Assembly (NCBI RefSeq): GCF_027853965.1
Contig: NZ_JAQGLB010000013.1
Span: forward strand, 124,001 to 188,000
Origin: Saccharopolyspora indica
GTDB taxonomy: Bacteria; Actinomycetota; Actinomycetes; Mycobacteriales; Pseudonocardiaceae
DNA: 64,000 nt
Direction: 5' to 3'
Shown: positions 16,777 through 26,665 of the stretch, piece after piece
How positions within the stretch are numbered: the stretch's first letter is position 1
Layout of the letters: every line of letters starts with the position of its first letter
The notes under the pieces: model-generated
What the model saw: only the letters and a program-made list of their open reading frames with translations
Told to the model about the DNA's origin: nothing
The model's database searches: none
Position numbers and translations under genes: made by a program

Positions 16777-19557
16777 TCAGACCGCCCCGGCGGCCACAAC
16801 TCCGCGCCGGATCGCGGTGACCGCCTTCGCCGCCGCCGCGCCCACCGGATCGGACACCCCGACCACCTCGCGGATCTGGTCCAGCAGGTCGATCACCTGC
16901 CTGCACCACCGCACGAAGTCGCCCGCCGACAGCTCGTGCCCGCTGGTCTCCGCGGCGGTGAGCACCTTCTCCAGCGACTCACCGCGCGCCCAGCGGAACA
17001 CCGGCCAGGCGAAACCCGCATCGGGCTCGCGAGTGCGGTTCAGCTTGTGCCTGCGCTCGTCGTCCTCCAGCTCCGCCCACAGCTGCCAGGTCGCCTCCAG
17101 CGCATCGGTGACCGCCCCGGCCGGGACCTGCGGGGCCAGACCCTCCCGCCGCGACTCGTACACCAGCGAGGAGACCACCGCGGCCAGCTCCGCCGGGCCG
17201 AGCCCGGTCCAGGTGCCGACCCGCAAGCACTCCGCCGCCAGCAGGTCGGACTCGCTGTAGAGCCGCGACAGCCGCCGCCCGTGCCGGGTGACCTTGTCGT
17301 CCTCGCTCGGCTCGGCGGGCAGGTAGCCGCGCTCGGTCAGCAGCGCGACGATCCGGTCGAAGGCGCGGGCCAGCGAGTGCGTGGTGGCCGCGACCTTGCG
17401 GCGCAGGTTCTCGTTCTCGCCGTGCAGCCGCTCGTAGCGCTCCGCCCAGCGCGCGTGGCTCTCCCGCTCGTCGCAGCCGTGGCACGGGTGCGCCTTCAGC
17501 GCGCGCCGCAACGTCGCCAGCTCCGCGTCGTCGGTGGCGTCCGAGCGCCGCCTGCCGCGCCCGCCCGGCGACTCCAGCCCGGTGTTGCGCAGCGACGAGG
17601 CCAGATCGCGCCGGGACTTCGGGGAACGGGTGTCGACGTGCTTGGGCAGCTTGAGCTTGCCCAGCGGCTCCACCGGGGAGGTGAAGTCGGCGACCGACAG
17701 CCGGCCCGACCACCGGTCCTCGGTGACCACCAGCGGCCGCGGCTCGCCCATCGGCTCCAGCCCCGGGTCGATGACCACCGCCAGACCCGAGCGGCGTCCC
17801 GCGGGCACCGAGATCACATCGCCCTTGCGCAGCTTCTCCAGCGACTTCGCCGCTTCCGCGCGCCGCGACTGCCGGTTCTGCCTGGCCAGCAGCTTCTCCC
17901 GCTCCGAGATCCGGCGGCGCAGCTGGAAGTACTCGTCGAAGTCGCCCAGGTGGCAGTGCATCGCCTCGGAGTAGCCGCTCAACGCCTCGTTGTTGCGGTC
18001 CACCCGCCGCGACAGGCCCACCACCGAGCGGTCGGCCTGGAACTGCGCGAAGGACTGCTCCAGCAGGTCCCGCGCGGCGTCCTGCCCGACGCGCTGCACC
18101 AGGTTGACGGCCATGTTGTAGCCGGGCCGGAACGAGGAGCGCAGCGGGTAGGTGCGGGTGGAGGCCAGGCCGGCCACCTGCTTCGGGTCGACGCCGGGCT
18201 GCCAGACGACCACCGCGTGGCCCTCCACGTCGATGCCGCGCCGCCCCGCGCGGCCGGTGAGCTGCGTGTACTCGCCGGGGCTGAGGTCCACGTGCGACTC
18301 GCCGTTGAACTTCACCAGCCGCTCCAGCACCACCGTGCGGGCGGGCATGTTGATGCCCAGCGCCAGCGTCTCGGTGGCGAACACGGCCTTGACCAGGCCG
18401 CGCACGAACAGCTCCTCGACGGTCTCCTTGAACGCGGGCAGCAGCCCGGCGTGGTGCGCGGCCAGCCCGCGCTCCAGCGCCTCCCGCCACTCCCAAAAGC
18501 CCAGGACCGACAGGTCGCTCTCCGGCAGGTTCGCGGTGTGCTCGTCGATCACCTCGCGGATCTCGGCGACCTCGGACTCGCTGGTCAGCCGCAGCCCGGC
18601 GCGCACGCACTGGGAGACGGCCTGGTCGCAGCCGTTGCGGCTGAAGATGAACACGATCGCGGGCAGCAGCCCGGCGGCGTCCAGCCCGGTCAGCACCTCC
18701 ACCCGCGACGGCGGGAAGAACCGGGGCGGCCGCGGGCCCTTGCGCTTGCCGTTGTTGGGGCCGCTGCGGCGGCCGCCGTAGGGCAGGTGCACGCGGGCCA
18801 GCTGCTGGGTGTGGCGCAGCAGGCTCGGGTTCATCTGCAGCTCGCGGTCGGCGCTCTCCCCACCGAACAGGTCGAACATCCGCGGCCCGACCAGCATGTG
18901 CTGCCACAGCGGCACCGGCCGGTGCTCGTCGACGACCACGGTGGTGTCGCCGCGCACCTCCTGCAGCCACTCGCCGAACTCCTCGGCGTTGCTCACCGTC
19001 GCGGACAGGCTGGCGACCTGCACGTGGTCGGGCAGGTGCAGGATCACCTCCTCCCACACCGCGCCGCGGAACCGGTCGGCGAGGTAGTGCACCTCGTCCA
19101 TCACCACGTAGCCGAGCTGGTCCAGGCTGCTGGAGCCGGCGTAGAGCATGTTGCGCAGCACCTCGGTGGTCATCACGACCACCTGGGCGTCGCCGTTGAT
19201 CGAGGTGTCGCCGGTCAGCAACCCGACCGCGTCGCTACCGTGCCGCTCGCACAGGTCGGCGTACTTCTGGTTCGACAGCGCCTTGATCGGCGTGGTGTAG
19301 AAGCACTTGCGGCCCTCCTGCAGCGCCAGGTGCACGGCGAACTCGCCGACGACGGTCTTGCCCGCGCCGGTCGGCGCGCACACCAGCACGCCGCGACCGG
19401 CCTCCAGCGCCTGGCACGAGGTGCGCTGGAAGGGGTCGAGCTCGAAGGACAGCTGCCCGGCGAAATCGGTCAGCTTCGGGTGCACACCGCGGCGGGAGTG
19501 CTTGGCGAAGGACTCGGCCGGGGACAGCTCGGTGGGGTTGGAACGGCTAGCAGCCAC
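16777..19557 (-). CDS. helY: Ski2/Mtr4-like DEAD-box RNA helicase HelY
   Basis: A 926-residue helicase. The ATP site is CAPTGAGKT (about residues 59-67) and the Walker B box is MDEVHYLADRFRG. The thumb motif SLSATVSNAEEFGEW and the C-terminal RecA domain (FATETLALGINMPARTVVLE, QLTGRAGRRGID) follow, then a DSHCT-type C-terminal domain. It probably unwinds structured RNA during turnover. Gene order next to tatC matches Rv2092c. The GTG at 19557 lies very close to its GGGAGG, so the exact start is uncertain. Confidence 0.92.
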   Translation of the reverse strand: MAASRSNPTELSPAESFAKHSRRGVHPKLTDFAGQLSFELDPFQRTSCQALEAGRGVLVCAPTGAGKTVVGEFAVHLALQEGRKCFYTTPIKALSNQKYADLCERHGSDAVGLLTGDTSINGDAQVVVMTTEVLRNMLYAGSSSLDQLGYVVMDEVHYLADRFRGAVWEEVILHLPDHVQVASLSATVSNAEEFGEWLQEVRGDTTVVVDEHRPVPLWQHMLVGPRMFDLFGGESADRELQMNPSLLRHTQQLARVHLPYGGRRSGPNNGKRKGPRPPRFFPPSRVEVLTGLDAAGLLPAIVFIFSRNGCDQAVSQCVRAGLRLTSESEVAEIREVIDEHTANLPESDLSVLGFWEWREALERGLAAHHAGLLPAFKETVEELFVRGLVKAVFATETLALGINMPARTVVLERLVKFNGESHVDLSPGEYTQLTGRAGRRGIDVEGHAVVVWQPGVDPKQVAGLASTRTYPLRSSFRPGYNMAVNLVQRVGQDAARDLLEQSFAQFQADRSVVGLSRRVDRNNEALSGYSEAMHCHLGDFDEYFQLRRRISEREKLLARQNRQSRRAEAAKSLEKLRKGDVISVPAGRRSGLAVVIDPGLEPMGEPRPLVVTEDRWSGRLSVADFTSPVEPLGKLKLPKHVDTRSPKSRRDLASSLRNTGLESPGGRGRRRSDATDDAELATLRRALKAHPCHGCDERESHARWAERYERLHGENENLRRKVAATTHSLARAFDRIVALLTERGYLPAEPSEDDKVTRHGRRLSRLYSESDLLAAECLRVGTWTGLGPAELAAVVSSLVYESRREGLAPQVPAGAVTDALEATWQLWAELEDDERRHKLNRTREPDAGFAWPVFRWARGESLEKVLTAAETSGHELSAGDFVRWCRQVIDLLDQIREVVGVSDPVGAAAAKAVTAIRRGVVAAGAV

Positions 19558-19655
19558 CTCCCAAGGTTTTCACATCCCACCGACGACCGTCTCGACCGAG
19601 CCCGCACCGGCGGTGCGCACCTCATCACAGTCCGACCATTTCCGCAGGTGGGGAC

Positions 19656-19699
19656 CCGTGAGTGCTTTGTGGTGCCATAGCCCCTCAAAGCGCTCACGG
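19656..19699. repeat. Intergenic palindrome, GTGAG family (copy 2)
   Basis: A 44-bp element beginning CCGTGAGTGCTTTG and ending CAAAGCGCTCACGG, with centre GGTGCCATAGCCCC. It aligns base for base in length with the element at 36238, differing at about eight positions. It lies between the start of helY and the end of the lipid kinase gene, downstream of the latter. Confidence 0.72.
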
Positions 19700-19743
19700 C
19701 CCCTGTGCAGGCACAACACCAACCCACGACCTTCAGTCGCGCG

Positions 19744-20622
19744 TCAACCCACGACCTGCAGGGCGCCCGGCGCGCAGCGGATGGTCAGCGGTAGCCGGGC
19801 CTGGGGTTCGCCGTCGGCGTAGGCCAGCCAGCCGTTGTCGCCGCCCAGGCGGATCCGCCTGGCTCGCAGCGTGGTCACCGCCGGGTGCTCCACGTGCCCG
19901 CCGGAGCGCAGCGTCGGCAGGATGCCGACGAAGTCGCGCCGCGACACCGCGCCGACCACCGTCACGTCGAGCAGCCCGTCCGCCGGGTCGGCGCCCGGGC
20001 AGACCGGGATGCCGCCGCCGTAGCAGGCGGAGTTGCCCACCGCGACCAGCGTCGCGGCCTGCTCGATGACACCGGACTCGGTCTCCACCCGCAGCGGCAT
20101 CGCGTGCAGGCCCAGCAGCTCCCGCACCACCGCCAGGTCGTAGCGCCGCTGCCCGCGCGGCCAGCGCATCCGGTTCGCCCGCGCGTTGACCCGCGAGTCG
20201 AACCCGGCGCAGAGCACGGTCGCGAACCAGCCCGCGCCCGCGGCCTTGCCGAGGTCGATGCTGCGCTTGTCCCCCGCCTGCAGCGCCCGGGCCACCGAGC
20301 GGGCCGCGGCGGCGGCGTCGAGCGGCACGCCGAGCCCGCGCGCGAGGTCGTTGCCGGTGCCCGCCGGGATCAGCGCGAGCGCGGTGCCGGACTCCGCGCA
20401 CGCCTGCACGGCGAGGTGCGCGATGCCGTCACCGCCGACCACGGCGAGCACGTCGGCGCCGTCGGACACCGCGCGCTTGGCGGCTTCGGCGGCACCACCG
20501 GCATCGGTGGCGATCACCGTCCGGACGTCGCAAACGGCGCGAAGGTGGCCGACGATGTCGCCGACCACCTTCGCCGAGAGCCGACCACCGGCCGCGGGGT
20601 TGATCAACAGGACACAGCGCAC
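19744..20622 (-). CDS. Diacylglycerol/lipid kinase family protein
   Basis: A 292-residue DAGK_cat family enzyme, expected to phosphorylate a lipid with ATP at the membrane surface. The N-terminus LLINPAAGGRLSAKV and the nucleotide motif VVGGDGIAHLAVQ (about residues 82-94; GGDGT-like with Ile for Thr) are diagnostic. ALIPAGTGNDLARGLGVPLD is the second signature. The C-terminal part is the beta-sandwich typical of the YegS/DgkB group. GTG start at 20622. It sits between tatC and helY. Confidence 0.9.
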   Translation of the reverse strand: MRCVLLINPAAGGRLSAKVVGDIVGHLRAVCDVRTVIATDAGGAAEAAKRAVSDGADVLAVVGGDGIAHLAVQACAESGTALALIPAGTGNDLARGLGVPLDAAAAARSVARALQAGDKRSIDLGKAAGAGWFATVLCAGFDSRVNARANRMRWPRGQRRYDLAVVRELLGLHAMPLRVETESGVIEQAATLVAVGNSACYGGGIPVCPGADPADGLLDVTVVGAVSRRDFVGILPTLRSGGHVEHPAVTTLRARRIRLGGDNGWLAYADGEPQARLPLTIRCAPGALQVVG

Positions 20623-20707
20623 GAGGCAAGATCCTCACCCACGCGGCACCGCCTTGGCCAGTGCCCGTGTCCAAGTCGTGGCCGGCACCGGCGCCGCTCC
20701 CGGCACG

Positions 20708-21664
20708 TCAGGTGACGTCGTCGTGGTTGCGCCGGGGCGCCTGCGAGGACTGCAGGTCCAGTTCGGAGCCCCGGAAGTCGATCTCGGAGGCCTCGTCCAG
20801 CCCGACCGCGTCGAGCCCCTGGGCCGCCAGCTTCTTGGCCTTGCGCTTGTCGTTGGCCCGGCAGATCCCCATCGCGATGATGAACAGCACGGACAGCGCC
20901 GCGGCCAGCGCGAGCATCGAGAACGGGTCCTGGCCGGGGGTCGCGATCGCGGCGAACACGAACAGCGCGAACACGATGCCCCGCCACCAGCTCTTGAGCT
21001 TCTCGTAGCTGACGATCCCGGCGAGGTTGAGCATCACCAGGATCAGCGGCAGCTCGAAGCTGACACCGAAGATCACCAGCAGCAGCAGCATGAAGCTGAT
21101 GTACTTGCCACCGGTGAGCGCGGTGAAGAACGCGTCCCCGCCGAAGCCGGACATGAACGCCAGCGCCACCGGCAGGATGTAGTACGCCAGCACCGCACCG
21201 GCCAGGAACAGCACCGTCGCGCAGCTGACGAACAGCCGGGCGAACTTGCGCTCCTTGGCGTACAGACCGGGCGTGATGAACGCCCACAGCTGGTACAGCC
21301 ACACCGGGCTGAACAGCACCGCACCGACCGCGACACCGACCTTGAGGGTCAGCATGAAGATCTCGAACGGCTCGGTCTGCAGCAGCTGGCAGTGCCCGTT
21401 GGGGGACAACCGCTGCGTCTCGGGCAGCTGGCAGTACGGCTCCAGCAGGAAGTCGCTGAGCGTGGGCAGCCCGAAGGCCGAGTGGGAGAACCACCAGATC
21501 CCGAAGATCGCGCCGACGATCACCGCCGCGATGGCCACGCCCAACCGGTACCGCAGCTCGTAGAGGTGATCCACGAGCGTCATGGTGCCGTCCGGGTTGT
21601 GCCTGCGGCCCCACCGGCGGCGCTCCTTGCGGAACGGGTTCAGGCGACGCAGTGGATTACCCAC
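20708..21664 (-). CDS. tatC: Twin-arginine translocase subunit TatC
   Basis: A 318-residue inner-membrane protein that recognises twin-arginine signal peptides. The N-terminal [17 protein letters not shown] contains the conserved Glu/Arg loop (usual HLxELRxR). Six membrane segments follow, with a periplasmic insertion containing two Cys. A charged cytoplasmic tail starts near residue 270 ([10 protein letters not shown]). The gene follows tatA by 19 bp. No tatB is nearby, as in many actinobacteria where TatA/TatB roles are divided elsewhere. Confidence 0.95.
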   Translation of the reverse strand: MGNPLRRLNPFRKERRRWGRRHNPDGTMTLVDHLYELRYRLGVAIAAVIVGAIFGIWWFSHSAFGLPTLSDFLLEPYCQLPETQRLSPNGHCQLLQTEPFEIFMLTLKVGVAVGAVLFSPVWLYQLWAFITPGLYAKERKFARLFVSCATVLFLAGAVLAYYILPVALAFMSGFGGDAFFTALTGGKYISFMLLLLVIFGVSFELPLILVMLNLAGIVSYEKLKSWWRGIVFALFVFAAIATPGQDPFSMLALAAALSVLFIIAMGICRANDKRKAKKLAAQGLDAVGLDEASEIDFRGSELDLQSSQAPRRNHDDVT

Positions 21665-21683
21665 CGTGTTGTCCCGTCCTCAC

Positions 21684-21959
21684 TCAGTTCTTGGTGTCGT
21701 TGCGCTGCTTCTCGTCGGCCGGGGACGGCGACGTGACCGGAGGCGCACTGGTCTCACCGGCGGTCAGCTCCGGCTTCGGCTTGTCCTCCTCGGCCTTCTT
21801 CGCGGCTTCCTCGTCGGCCTTCATGCCGCGGGCCTCCGCCTTGAACACGCGCGCGGACTGGCCGAGCGAGCGGGCCATCTGCGGGAGCTTGGTGGCGCCG
21901 AACAGCAGCACCAGAACCAAGACGATGAGGATCAGCTCCCAGCCACCTGGCAAACCCAT
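21684..21959 (-). CDS. tatA: Twin-arginine translocase subunit TatA
   Basis: A 91-residue TatA pore subunit. One N-terminal membrane helix (GWELILIVLVLVLLFGATKLPQ in short form: residues 6-27) carries the FGATKLP hinge. An amphipathic helix follows (MARSLGQSARVFKAEARG), then a charged, disordered tail rich in Lys, Glu and Pro. The ATG at 21959 is preferred because it places the helix at the N-terminus as in the family; the open frame extends upstream without similarity. Confidence 0.93.
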   Translation of the reverse strand: MGLPGGWELILIVLVLVLLFGATKLPQMARSLGQSARVFKAEARGMKADEEAAKKAEEDKPKPELTAGETSAPPVTSPSPADEKQRNDTKN

Positions 21960-22038
21960 CCGAACACAACCTTTCGTGATGTCCCTGCTGGGCGACATCG
22001 TACGCGCGGCAGGGCTGGACAAATAGGGCCGTTGAGCG

Positions 22039-22239
22039 TCACCCGCGGCGGCGTTCGGCGAACGCCACCTTGAGCCCGGCCACGCGCGCCTTCACCAGGC
22101 CGCTGCGGTCCGCGAGGTCGTGGGCGACCTGCCGCTGGACGGACTTGAACCGGGAAACCTCCCGGAGGACCCGGACCAGCAGCAGCACGAGCAGGACCAG
22201 ACCCGCTCCCAGCAGCACAAGACTCCACACGTACGGCAC
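22039..22239 (-). CDS. Small single-pass membrane protein
   Basis: A 66-residue protein with one strongly hydrophobic helix (about residues 4-24, WSLVLLGAGLVLLVLLLVRV) followed by a basic amphipathic tail ending in AFAERRRG. It lies 18 bp after pafC and 79 bp before tatA, on the same strand. The overall shape recalls TatA, but the FGxxKLP hinge is missing. I do not recognise a family. It may be a conserved companion of the tat/paf genes in this lineage. Confidence 0.65.
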   Translation of the reverse strand: MPYVWSLVLLGAGLVLLVLLLVRVLREVSRFKSVQRQVAHDLADRSGLVKARVAGLKVAFAERRRG

Positions 22240-22257
22240 CCGGTCACCGTATCGGGC

Positions 22258-23229
22258 TCAGATGGACGGAAGGTGACGTGCCCGTGCCAACGCGTCTTCC
22301 GCGCGTTGACGCACGTCACAGGCCAGGTCGTCGGGGCTGAGCACCCGGGCCTGCCCGCCCAGCCCGAGCAGCAGCCTGCTCATCCAGCTCCGGTCGGAGT
22401 AGCGCATCCGCACCCGGGCGCGCCCGTTCGGCAGCTCGACGAGCTCGTCCACCTGGTAGTACTCGGCGACCCAGCGCGCGTCCGGCTCCAGCTCCAGCTC
22501 GGCCACCGACTGGTCGGGCGCGGGCCGGAACAGCCCCTCCGACACGTCGGTGGGCTCGGCCTCGGAGGGCGGCTGCGCCGCTTCGTCGAGCACCGCGACC
22601 TCGTCGATCCGGTCCAGCCGGAACATCCGCACGCCCTGCGCGCTGCGGCACCAGGCCTCCAGGTAGCTGCGCCCGTCGATGAGCAGCAGCCGCATCGGGT
22701 CGACGGTGCGCTCGCTGATCTCGTCGCGCGAGGGCGTGTAGTAGCGGATCCACAGCGCCCGGCGCAGCGTCGTGGCCTCCTGCACCGCGGCGCGCACGCC
22801 CGGCTGCACCGCGCCGCCGCGGCCTTCCAGCCCGACGACCACACCGGCCGGGCGGGCCTGCCCGACGGCGTTCTCCACCTTCGCCAGGGTCCGCTGGACC
22901 GCGTCGGTGTCGGTGATGCCCGGCGTCTCGGCCAGCGCCCGCAGGGCGACCAGCAGCGCGGTGGCCTCCGAGGCGGTCAGCCGCAGCGGTCGCCGCATGC
23001 CCGCGTCGTAGGTGACGGTGATGGTGTCGCTCTCGAAGGAGAGGTCGATCAGGTCACCGGGCCCGTAGCCGGGCAGCCCGCACATCCACAGCAGCTCGAG
23101 GTCCTTGCGCAGCTGCTGCTCGGTGACGCCGAAGTCGCCCGCGGCGTCGGCGACCGGGATGCCCGGCCGGCTCAGCAGGTACGGCACCAGCGCCAGCAGG
23201 CGCGGCAGCCGCTCGGTCGCGCTCGTCAC
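22258..23229 (-). CDS. pafC: WYL-domain regulator PafC
   Basis: A 323-residue transcription factor that acts with PafB as the PafBC activator of the LexA-independent DNA-damage response in mycobacteria. The N-terminal winged helix (about 8-60; VADAAGDFGVTEQQLRKDLELL) is followed by a WYL domain (about 140-230) with SYLEAWCRSAQGVRMFRLDRI and a C-terminal WCX extension. The GTG at 23229 overlaps the pafB stop by 4 nt. The longer open frame upstream lies inside pafB and is not real. Confidence 0.93.
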   Translation of the reverse strand: MTSATERLPRLLALVPYLLSRPGIPVADAAGDFGVTEQQLRKDLELLWMCGLPGYGPGDLIDLSFESDTITVTYDAGMRRPLRLTASEATALLVALRALAETPGITDTDAVQRTLAKVENAVGQARPAGVVVGLEGRGGAVQPGVRAAVQEATTLRRALWIRYYTPSRDEISERTVDPMRLLLIDGRSYLEAWCRSAQGVRMFRLDRIDEVAVLDEAAQPPSEAEPTDVSEGLFRPAPDQSVAELELEPDARWVAEYYQVDELVELPNGRARVRMRYSDRSWMSRLLLGLGGQARVLSPDDLACDVRQRAEDALARARHLPSI

Positions 23230-24218
23230 CGCGTGCCCTCCCCCGGCTCGCCCTGGTCCACCACGTCCAGGTGGATCTCGTGGATCGTCTTGCGCAGCGT
23301 GTCCGGCTCCAGCACCAGCACGTCGGCCCCGTACCCGGCGAGCCAGCTCGCCGCCGACTCCGGGTAGTTCAGGTCGAGCTCGACCACGTCGCCCCAGTCG
23401 TCGCCGAGCTGCATCCGGTCGACGACCTTCGCCCGGCGCCGCGCGCCCTGCGCCCGCCCGTCCGCGACCCACACGCGGGCGAGCGTGCTCGGCTGGGCGT
23501 GGCGGTGCTCGCCCGCCACGAAGCTCAGCAGGTCGATGTCCGGTGGGCGCTGGACCTGCCCGGCCCGCCCGGTCGCCTTCGCCTTGCCCTGGATGCGGGA
23601 GAGCCGGAAGCACCGCGGGGCCTGCCGGTCCCGGTCGTGCCCGACGACGTACCAGCGCCCCCGCCAGGACACCACGCCCCACGGCTCGATGGTCCGCCGG
23701 TGCACGTCGGGGCTGCTCGGGCGCCGGTAGTCGAACTCCACCACCCGGCCGCTCTGCACCGCCGCCAGCAGCGGCGCGAACGCGGGCTCGGTGGTGCGCA
23801 CCTTGGGCTCGACGGCCGCCGAAGCGTGCTCGTCGACGTCCACGCCGGCCGCGCGCAGCTTCAGCAGCGCGCCGCGAGCCGCCGCGGTGAGCTCCGGGGC
23901 GTCCCACAGCCGCACCGCCAGCGCCACGGCGGCGGCCTCGTCGGGTTCCAGGTCGACGTCGCCGAGCTCGTAGTCGCGGCGCGCGATCCGGTAACCGTCG
24001 GTGGCGTCGAAGGCCGAGTTCCGGCCCGTCTCCAGCGGGATGCCCAGATCCCGCAATTCCGCCTTGTCCCGTTCGAAGGTCCGGAAGAAGGCCTCGTCAG
24101 TGGGCGCGCCGGAGTAGCCCGGCACGATCGCCCGGATCCGATCCGCGGTGAGGTACTGGCGGGTCGACAGCAGACACAGCACCAGGTTCACCAAGCGTTC
24201 AGCACGCACAGTGGCCAC
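23226..24218 (-). CDS. pafB: WYL-domain regulator PafB
   Basis: A 330-residue partner of PafC. The N-terminus (ERLVNLVLCLLSTRQYLTAD) begins a winged helix. The WYL domain includes RTIEPWGVVSWRGRWYVVGH and CFRLSRIQGKAKATGR, and a WCX domain closes the protein (SWLAGYGADVLVLEP). Coupled to pafC by a 4-nt overlap. Despite the name (proteasome accessory factor), PafBC are DNA-binding regulators. The 197-bp divergent gap to the SDR gene holds the promoter. Confidence 0.93.
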   Translation of the reverse strand: MATVRAERLVNLVLCLLSTRQYLTADRIRAIVPGYSGAPTDEAFFRTFERDKAELRDLGIPLETGRNSAFDATDGYRIARRDYELGDVDLEPDEAAAVALAVRLWDAPELTAAARGALLKLRAAGVDVDEHASAAVEPKVRTTEPAFAPLLAAVQSGRVVEFDYRRPSSPDVHRRTIEPWGVVSWRGRWYVVGHDRDRQAPRCFRLSRIQGKAKATGRAGQVQRPPDIDLLSFVAGEHRHAQPSTLARVWVADGRAQGARRRAKVVDRMQLGDDWGDVVELDLNYPESAASWLAGYGADVLVLEPDTLRKTIHEIHLDVVDQGEPGEGTR

Positions 24219-24415
24219 CGCAGAACTCTAGCCCGCCCGGATTCGATCATGTGTTTGGGTCGGGGCGCGTTGTTCTTCGCGGGACGGACGGGGCGAATGA
24301 GGCGCTGATTTCGGTGTGCGCTGAAGTCACGATGAACGCGAAGAAGTTTCGCGACGCGCCGCACCCGGCTCGCCGCGAACAGGTTCGCGGTGATCACCGC
24401 GCCTACCCTGGACGC

Positions 24416-25111
24416 ATGTCCGAACGCGTCTTGATGATCACCGGGGCGTCCCGCGGCATCGGTGCCGCGACCGCGCGCGCCGCCGCAGCAGCGGGCTTCC
24501 GCCTGGTCCTGACCGCCCGCTCCGCCGAAGCCCTGTCCGCCCTGGTCGACGAGCTCGGCCCGGAAACCGCGCTGGCGCTGCCCTGCGACGTCACCGACTA
24601 CGCGAGCCTCACCGAGACCGTCCAGCGCGCCGAGGACCGCTTCGGGCGCCTGGACGCGGTGTTCGCCAACGCGGGCGTCAGCCAGCACACCTCGTTCCTC
24701 GGCAACGGCGGGGCCGAGCCCGAGCAGTGGCGCGACATGGTCCTCACCAACGTCTACGGCGCCGCGATCACCGCCCGCGCGGCCCTGCCCGCCCTCACCC
24801 GCACCGAGGGCCACCTGCTCCTGACCGGCTCCAACGCGGGCCGCGGCATCCGCCCGGGCAACCTCTACTCGGCGACGAAGTGGGCGGTCACCGGCATGGC
24901 CCAGAACATCCGCGCCGAATGCGTGGGCACCGGAGTCCGCGTCACCCTCATCCAACCGGGCATGGTCGAGACCGAGATGACCGCAGACACCCGCGACGTC
25001 CCCAAGCTCACCCCGGCGGACATCGCCAACGCGGCCCTCTACGCCCTCCAGCAACCCCCGACGGTCGACGTCAACGAACTCACCATCCGCCCCACCGGCC
25101 AACAACGCTGA
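24416..25111 (+). CDS. Short-chain dehydrogenase/reductase
   Basis: A 231-residue classical SDR. The cofactor motif TGASRGIGAATARA lies at residues 9-22, NAG follows the third strand (FANAGVSQHT), and the catalytic residues are Ser in LLTGSNAG and the pair YSATK (Tyr and Lys). Absence of an acidic residue after the second strand (LTARSAE, Arg) favours NADPH. Start at ATG 24416. Divergent from pafB and convergent with pafA. The substrate is unknown. Confidence 0.9.
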   Translation: MSERVLMITGASRGIGAATARAAAAAGFRLVLTARSAEALSALVDELGPETALALPCDVTDYASLTETVQRAEDRFGRLDAVFANAGVSQHTSFLGNGGAEPEQWRDMVLTNVYGAAITARAALPALTRTEGHLLLTGSNAGRGIRPGNLYSATKWAVTGMAQNIRAECVGTGVRVTLIQPGMVETEMTADTRDVPKLTPADIANAALYALQQPPTVDVNELTIRPTGQQR

Positions 25112-25117
25112 CCTTTT

Positions 25118-25172
25118 CGAGGTGAAGGGCACCCTTCACCAACTATGCGGGCGAAAGGTGCCCTTCACCTCG
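25118..25172. repeat. Intergenic palindrome, GTGAAGGGCACC family (copy 1)
   Basis: A 55-bp inverted repeat whose arms start CGAGGTGAAGGGCACC and end GGTGCCCTTCACCTCG. The 16 outer bases pair perfectly and the inner part has mismatches. It begins 6 bp after the SDR stop. Related copies lie at 25242 and 42724. Confidence 0.75.
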
Positions 25173-25241
25173 CCCCCACCAGGTGACGGACGCACCGCGC
25201 GGAGGCACCCAGACCCCCGGGCCCACCCGAACGTGGTCGGC

Positions 25242-25288
25242 GTGAAGGGCACCTTTCGCCCACTAACTTGGCGAAAGGTGCCCTTCAC
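25242..25288. repeat. Intergenic palindrome, GTGAAGGGCACC family (copy 2)
   Basis: A perfect 19-bp inverted repeat (25242-25260 and 25270-25288) with a 9-nt loop, starting GTGAAGGGCACC. It lies 18 bp beyond the pafA stop. With copy 1 it fills the gap between the convergent SDR and pafA genes, where it could terminate transcription from both sides. Confidence 0.78.
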
Positions 25289-25306
25289 CTCGTCCCGATC
25301 GGTGGG

Positions 25307-26665
25307 TCAGAGGGAGTTGATGAGGCGTTCGACGCGGTCGTCGACCGCGCGGAACGGGTCCTTGCAGAGGACTGTGCGCTGGGCCTGGTCGTTGAGCTTG
25401 AGGTGCACCCAGTCGACCGTGAAGTCGCGGCCCGCGGCTTGGGCGGCGGCGATGAAGTCGCCGCGCAGCTTGGCCCTGGTGCTCTGCGGTGGGGTGTCCT
25501 TGGCCGCCTCGATCTCACCGTCCTCGGTGGCGCGGTCCACCAGGTCCTTGCGCTGGAGCATGTCGAACAGCCCACGTCCGCGGCGGATGTCGTGGTAGGC
25601 CAGGTCCAGCTGGGCGATGCGAGGGCTGGACAGCTCCAAGCCGTGCTTGCCGCGGTAGCGCTCCAGCAACCGGTGCTTGATCGCCCAGTCGATCTCCCGG
25701 TCGATCAGCGAGAAGTCCTGCTGCTCGATGGCGTCCAGCGCCCGGCCCCACAGCTCCAGGATCCGGTCGGTCATCGGGTCCGAACCGCGCCGCGCCACGT
25801 GGTCGACGGCCCTGCCGTAGTACTCCCGCTGGATGTCCAGCGCGGAGGCCTCCCGGCCGCCCGCCAGCCGGACCGTGCGCCGCCCGGTCAGGTCGTGGCT
25901 GATCTCCCGGATCGCGCGGATCGGGTTGTCCAGGCTGAAGTCCCGGAACTGCACGCCCTGCTCGACCATCTCCAGCACCAGGTTCGCCGAGCCGACCTTG
26001 AGCAGCGTGGTCACCTCGGACATGTTGGAGTCGCCGACGATGACGTGCAGCCGGCGGTAGCGCTCGGCGTCGGCGTGCGGCTCGTCGCGGGTGTTGATGA
26101 TCGGCCGTGAGCGGGTCGTCGCGCTGGAGACGCCCTCCCAGATGTGCTCGGCGCGCTGCGACAGGCAGTACACCGCGCCGCGCGGGGTCTGCAGCACCTT
26201 GCCCGCGCCGCAGATGAGCTGGCGGGTGACCAGGAACGGCAGCAGCACGTCGGCGATCCGGGAGAACTCGCCGGAGCGACCGACCAGGTAGTTCTCGTGG
26301 CAGCCGTAGGAGTTGCCCGCGGAGTCGGTGTTGTTCTTGAACAGGAAGATGTCGCCGCCGATGCCCTCGTCGGCCAGCCGCCGCTCGGCGTCGATGAGCA
26401 GGTCCTCCAGGATCCGCTCACCGGACTTGTCGTGCGTGACGAGCTGGACGAGGTCGTCGCACTCGGCCGTGGCGTACTCCGGGTGGGAGCCCACGTCCAG
26501 GTAGAGCCTGGCCCCGTTGCGGAGGAAGACGTTGGACGACCGCCCCCACGACACGACCCGTCGGAACAGGTATCTGGCCACCTCGTCCGGGGACAGTCGA
26601 CGCTGCCCGTGGAAGGTGCAGGTGACCCCGAACTCGGTTTCGATGCCGAAGATCCGCCGCTGCAT
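25307..26665 (-). CDS. pafA: Pup-protein ligase PafA
   Basis: A 452-residue ligase that joins the C-terminal glutamate of Pup to lysines of target proteins using [21 protein letters not shown] is the carboxylate-amine ligase N-terminus with the metal-binding Glu. Other conserved stretches are [37 protein letters not shown] and [19 protein letters not shown]. Length and order match M. tuberculosis PafA (452 residues). Paralogue of Dop at 29093. A 332-bp gap separates it from prcA. Confidence 0.97.
   Translation of the reverse strand: MQRRIFGIETEFGVTCTFHGQRRLSPDEVARYLFRRVVSWGRSSNVFLRNGARLYLDVGSHPEYATAECDDLVQLVTHDKSGERILEDLLIDAERRLADEGIGGDIFLFKNNTDSAGNSYGCHENYLVGRSGEFSRIADVLLPFLVTRQLICGAGKVLQTPRGAVYCLSQRAEHIWEGVSSATTRSRPIINTRDEPHADAERYRRLHVIVGDSNMSEVTTLLKVGSANLVLEMVEQGVQFRDFSLDNPIRAIREISHDLTGRRTVRLAGGREASALDIQREYYGRAVDHVARRGSDPMTDRILELWGRALDAIEQQDFSLIDREIDWAIKHRLLERYRGKHGLELSSPRIAQLDLAYHDIRRGRGLFDMLQRKDLVDRATEDGEIEAAKDTPPQSTRAKLRGDFIAAAQAAGRDFTVDWVHLKLNDQAQRTVLCKDPFRAVDDRVERLINSL

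Noticed and set aside
16768-19680. 970-residue open frame opposite helY
   Set aside because: Antisense to a well-conserved helicase, low-complexity composition and no ribosome site.
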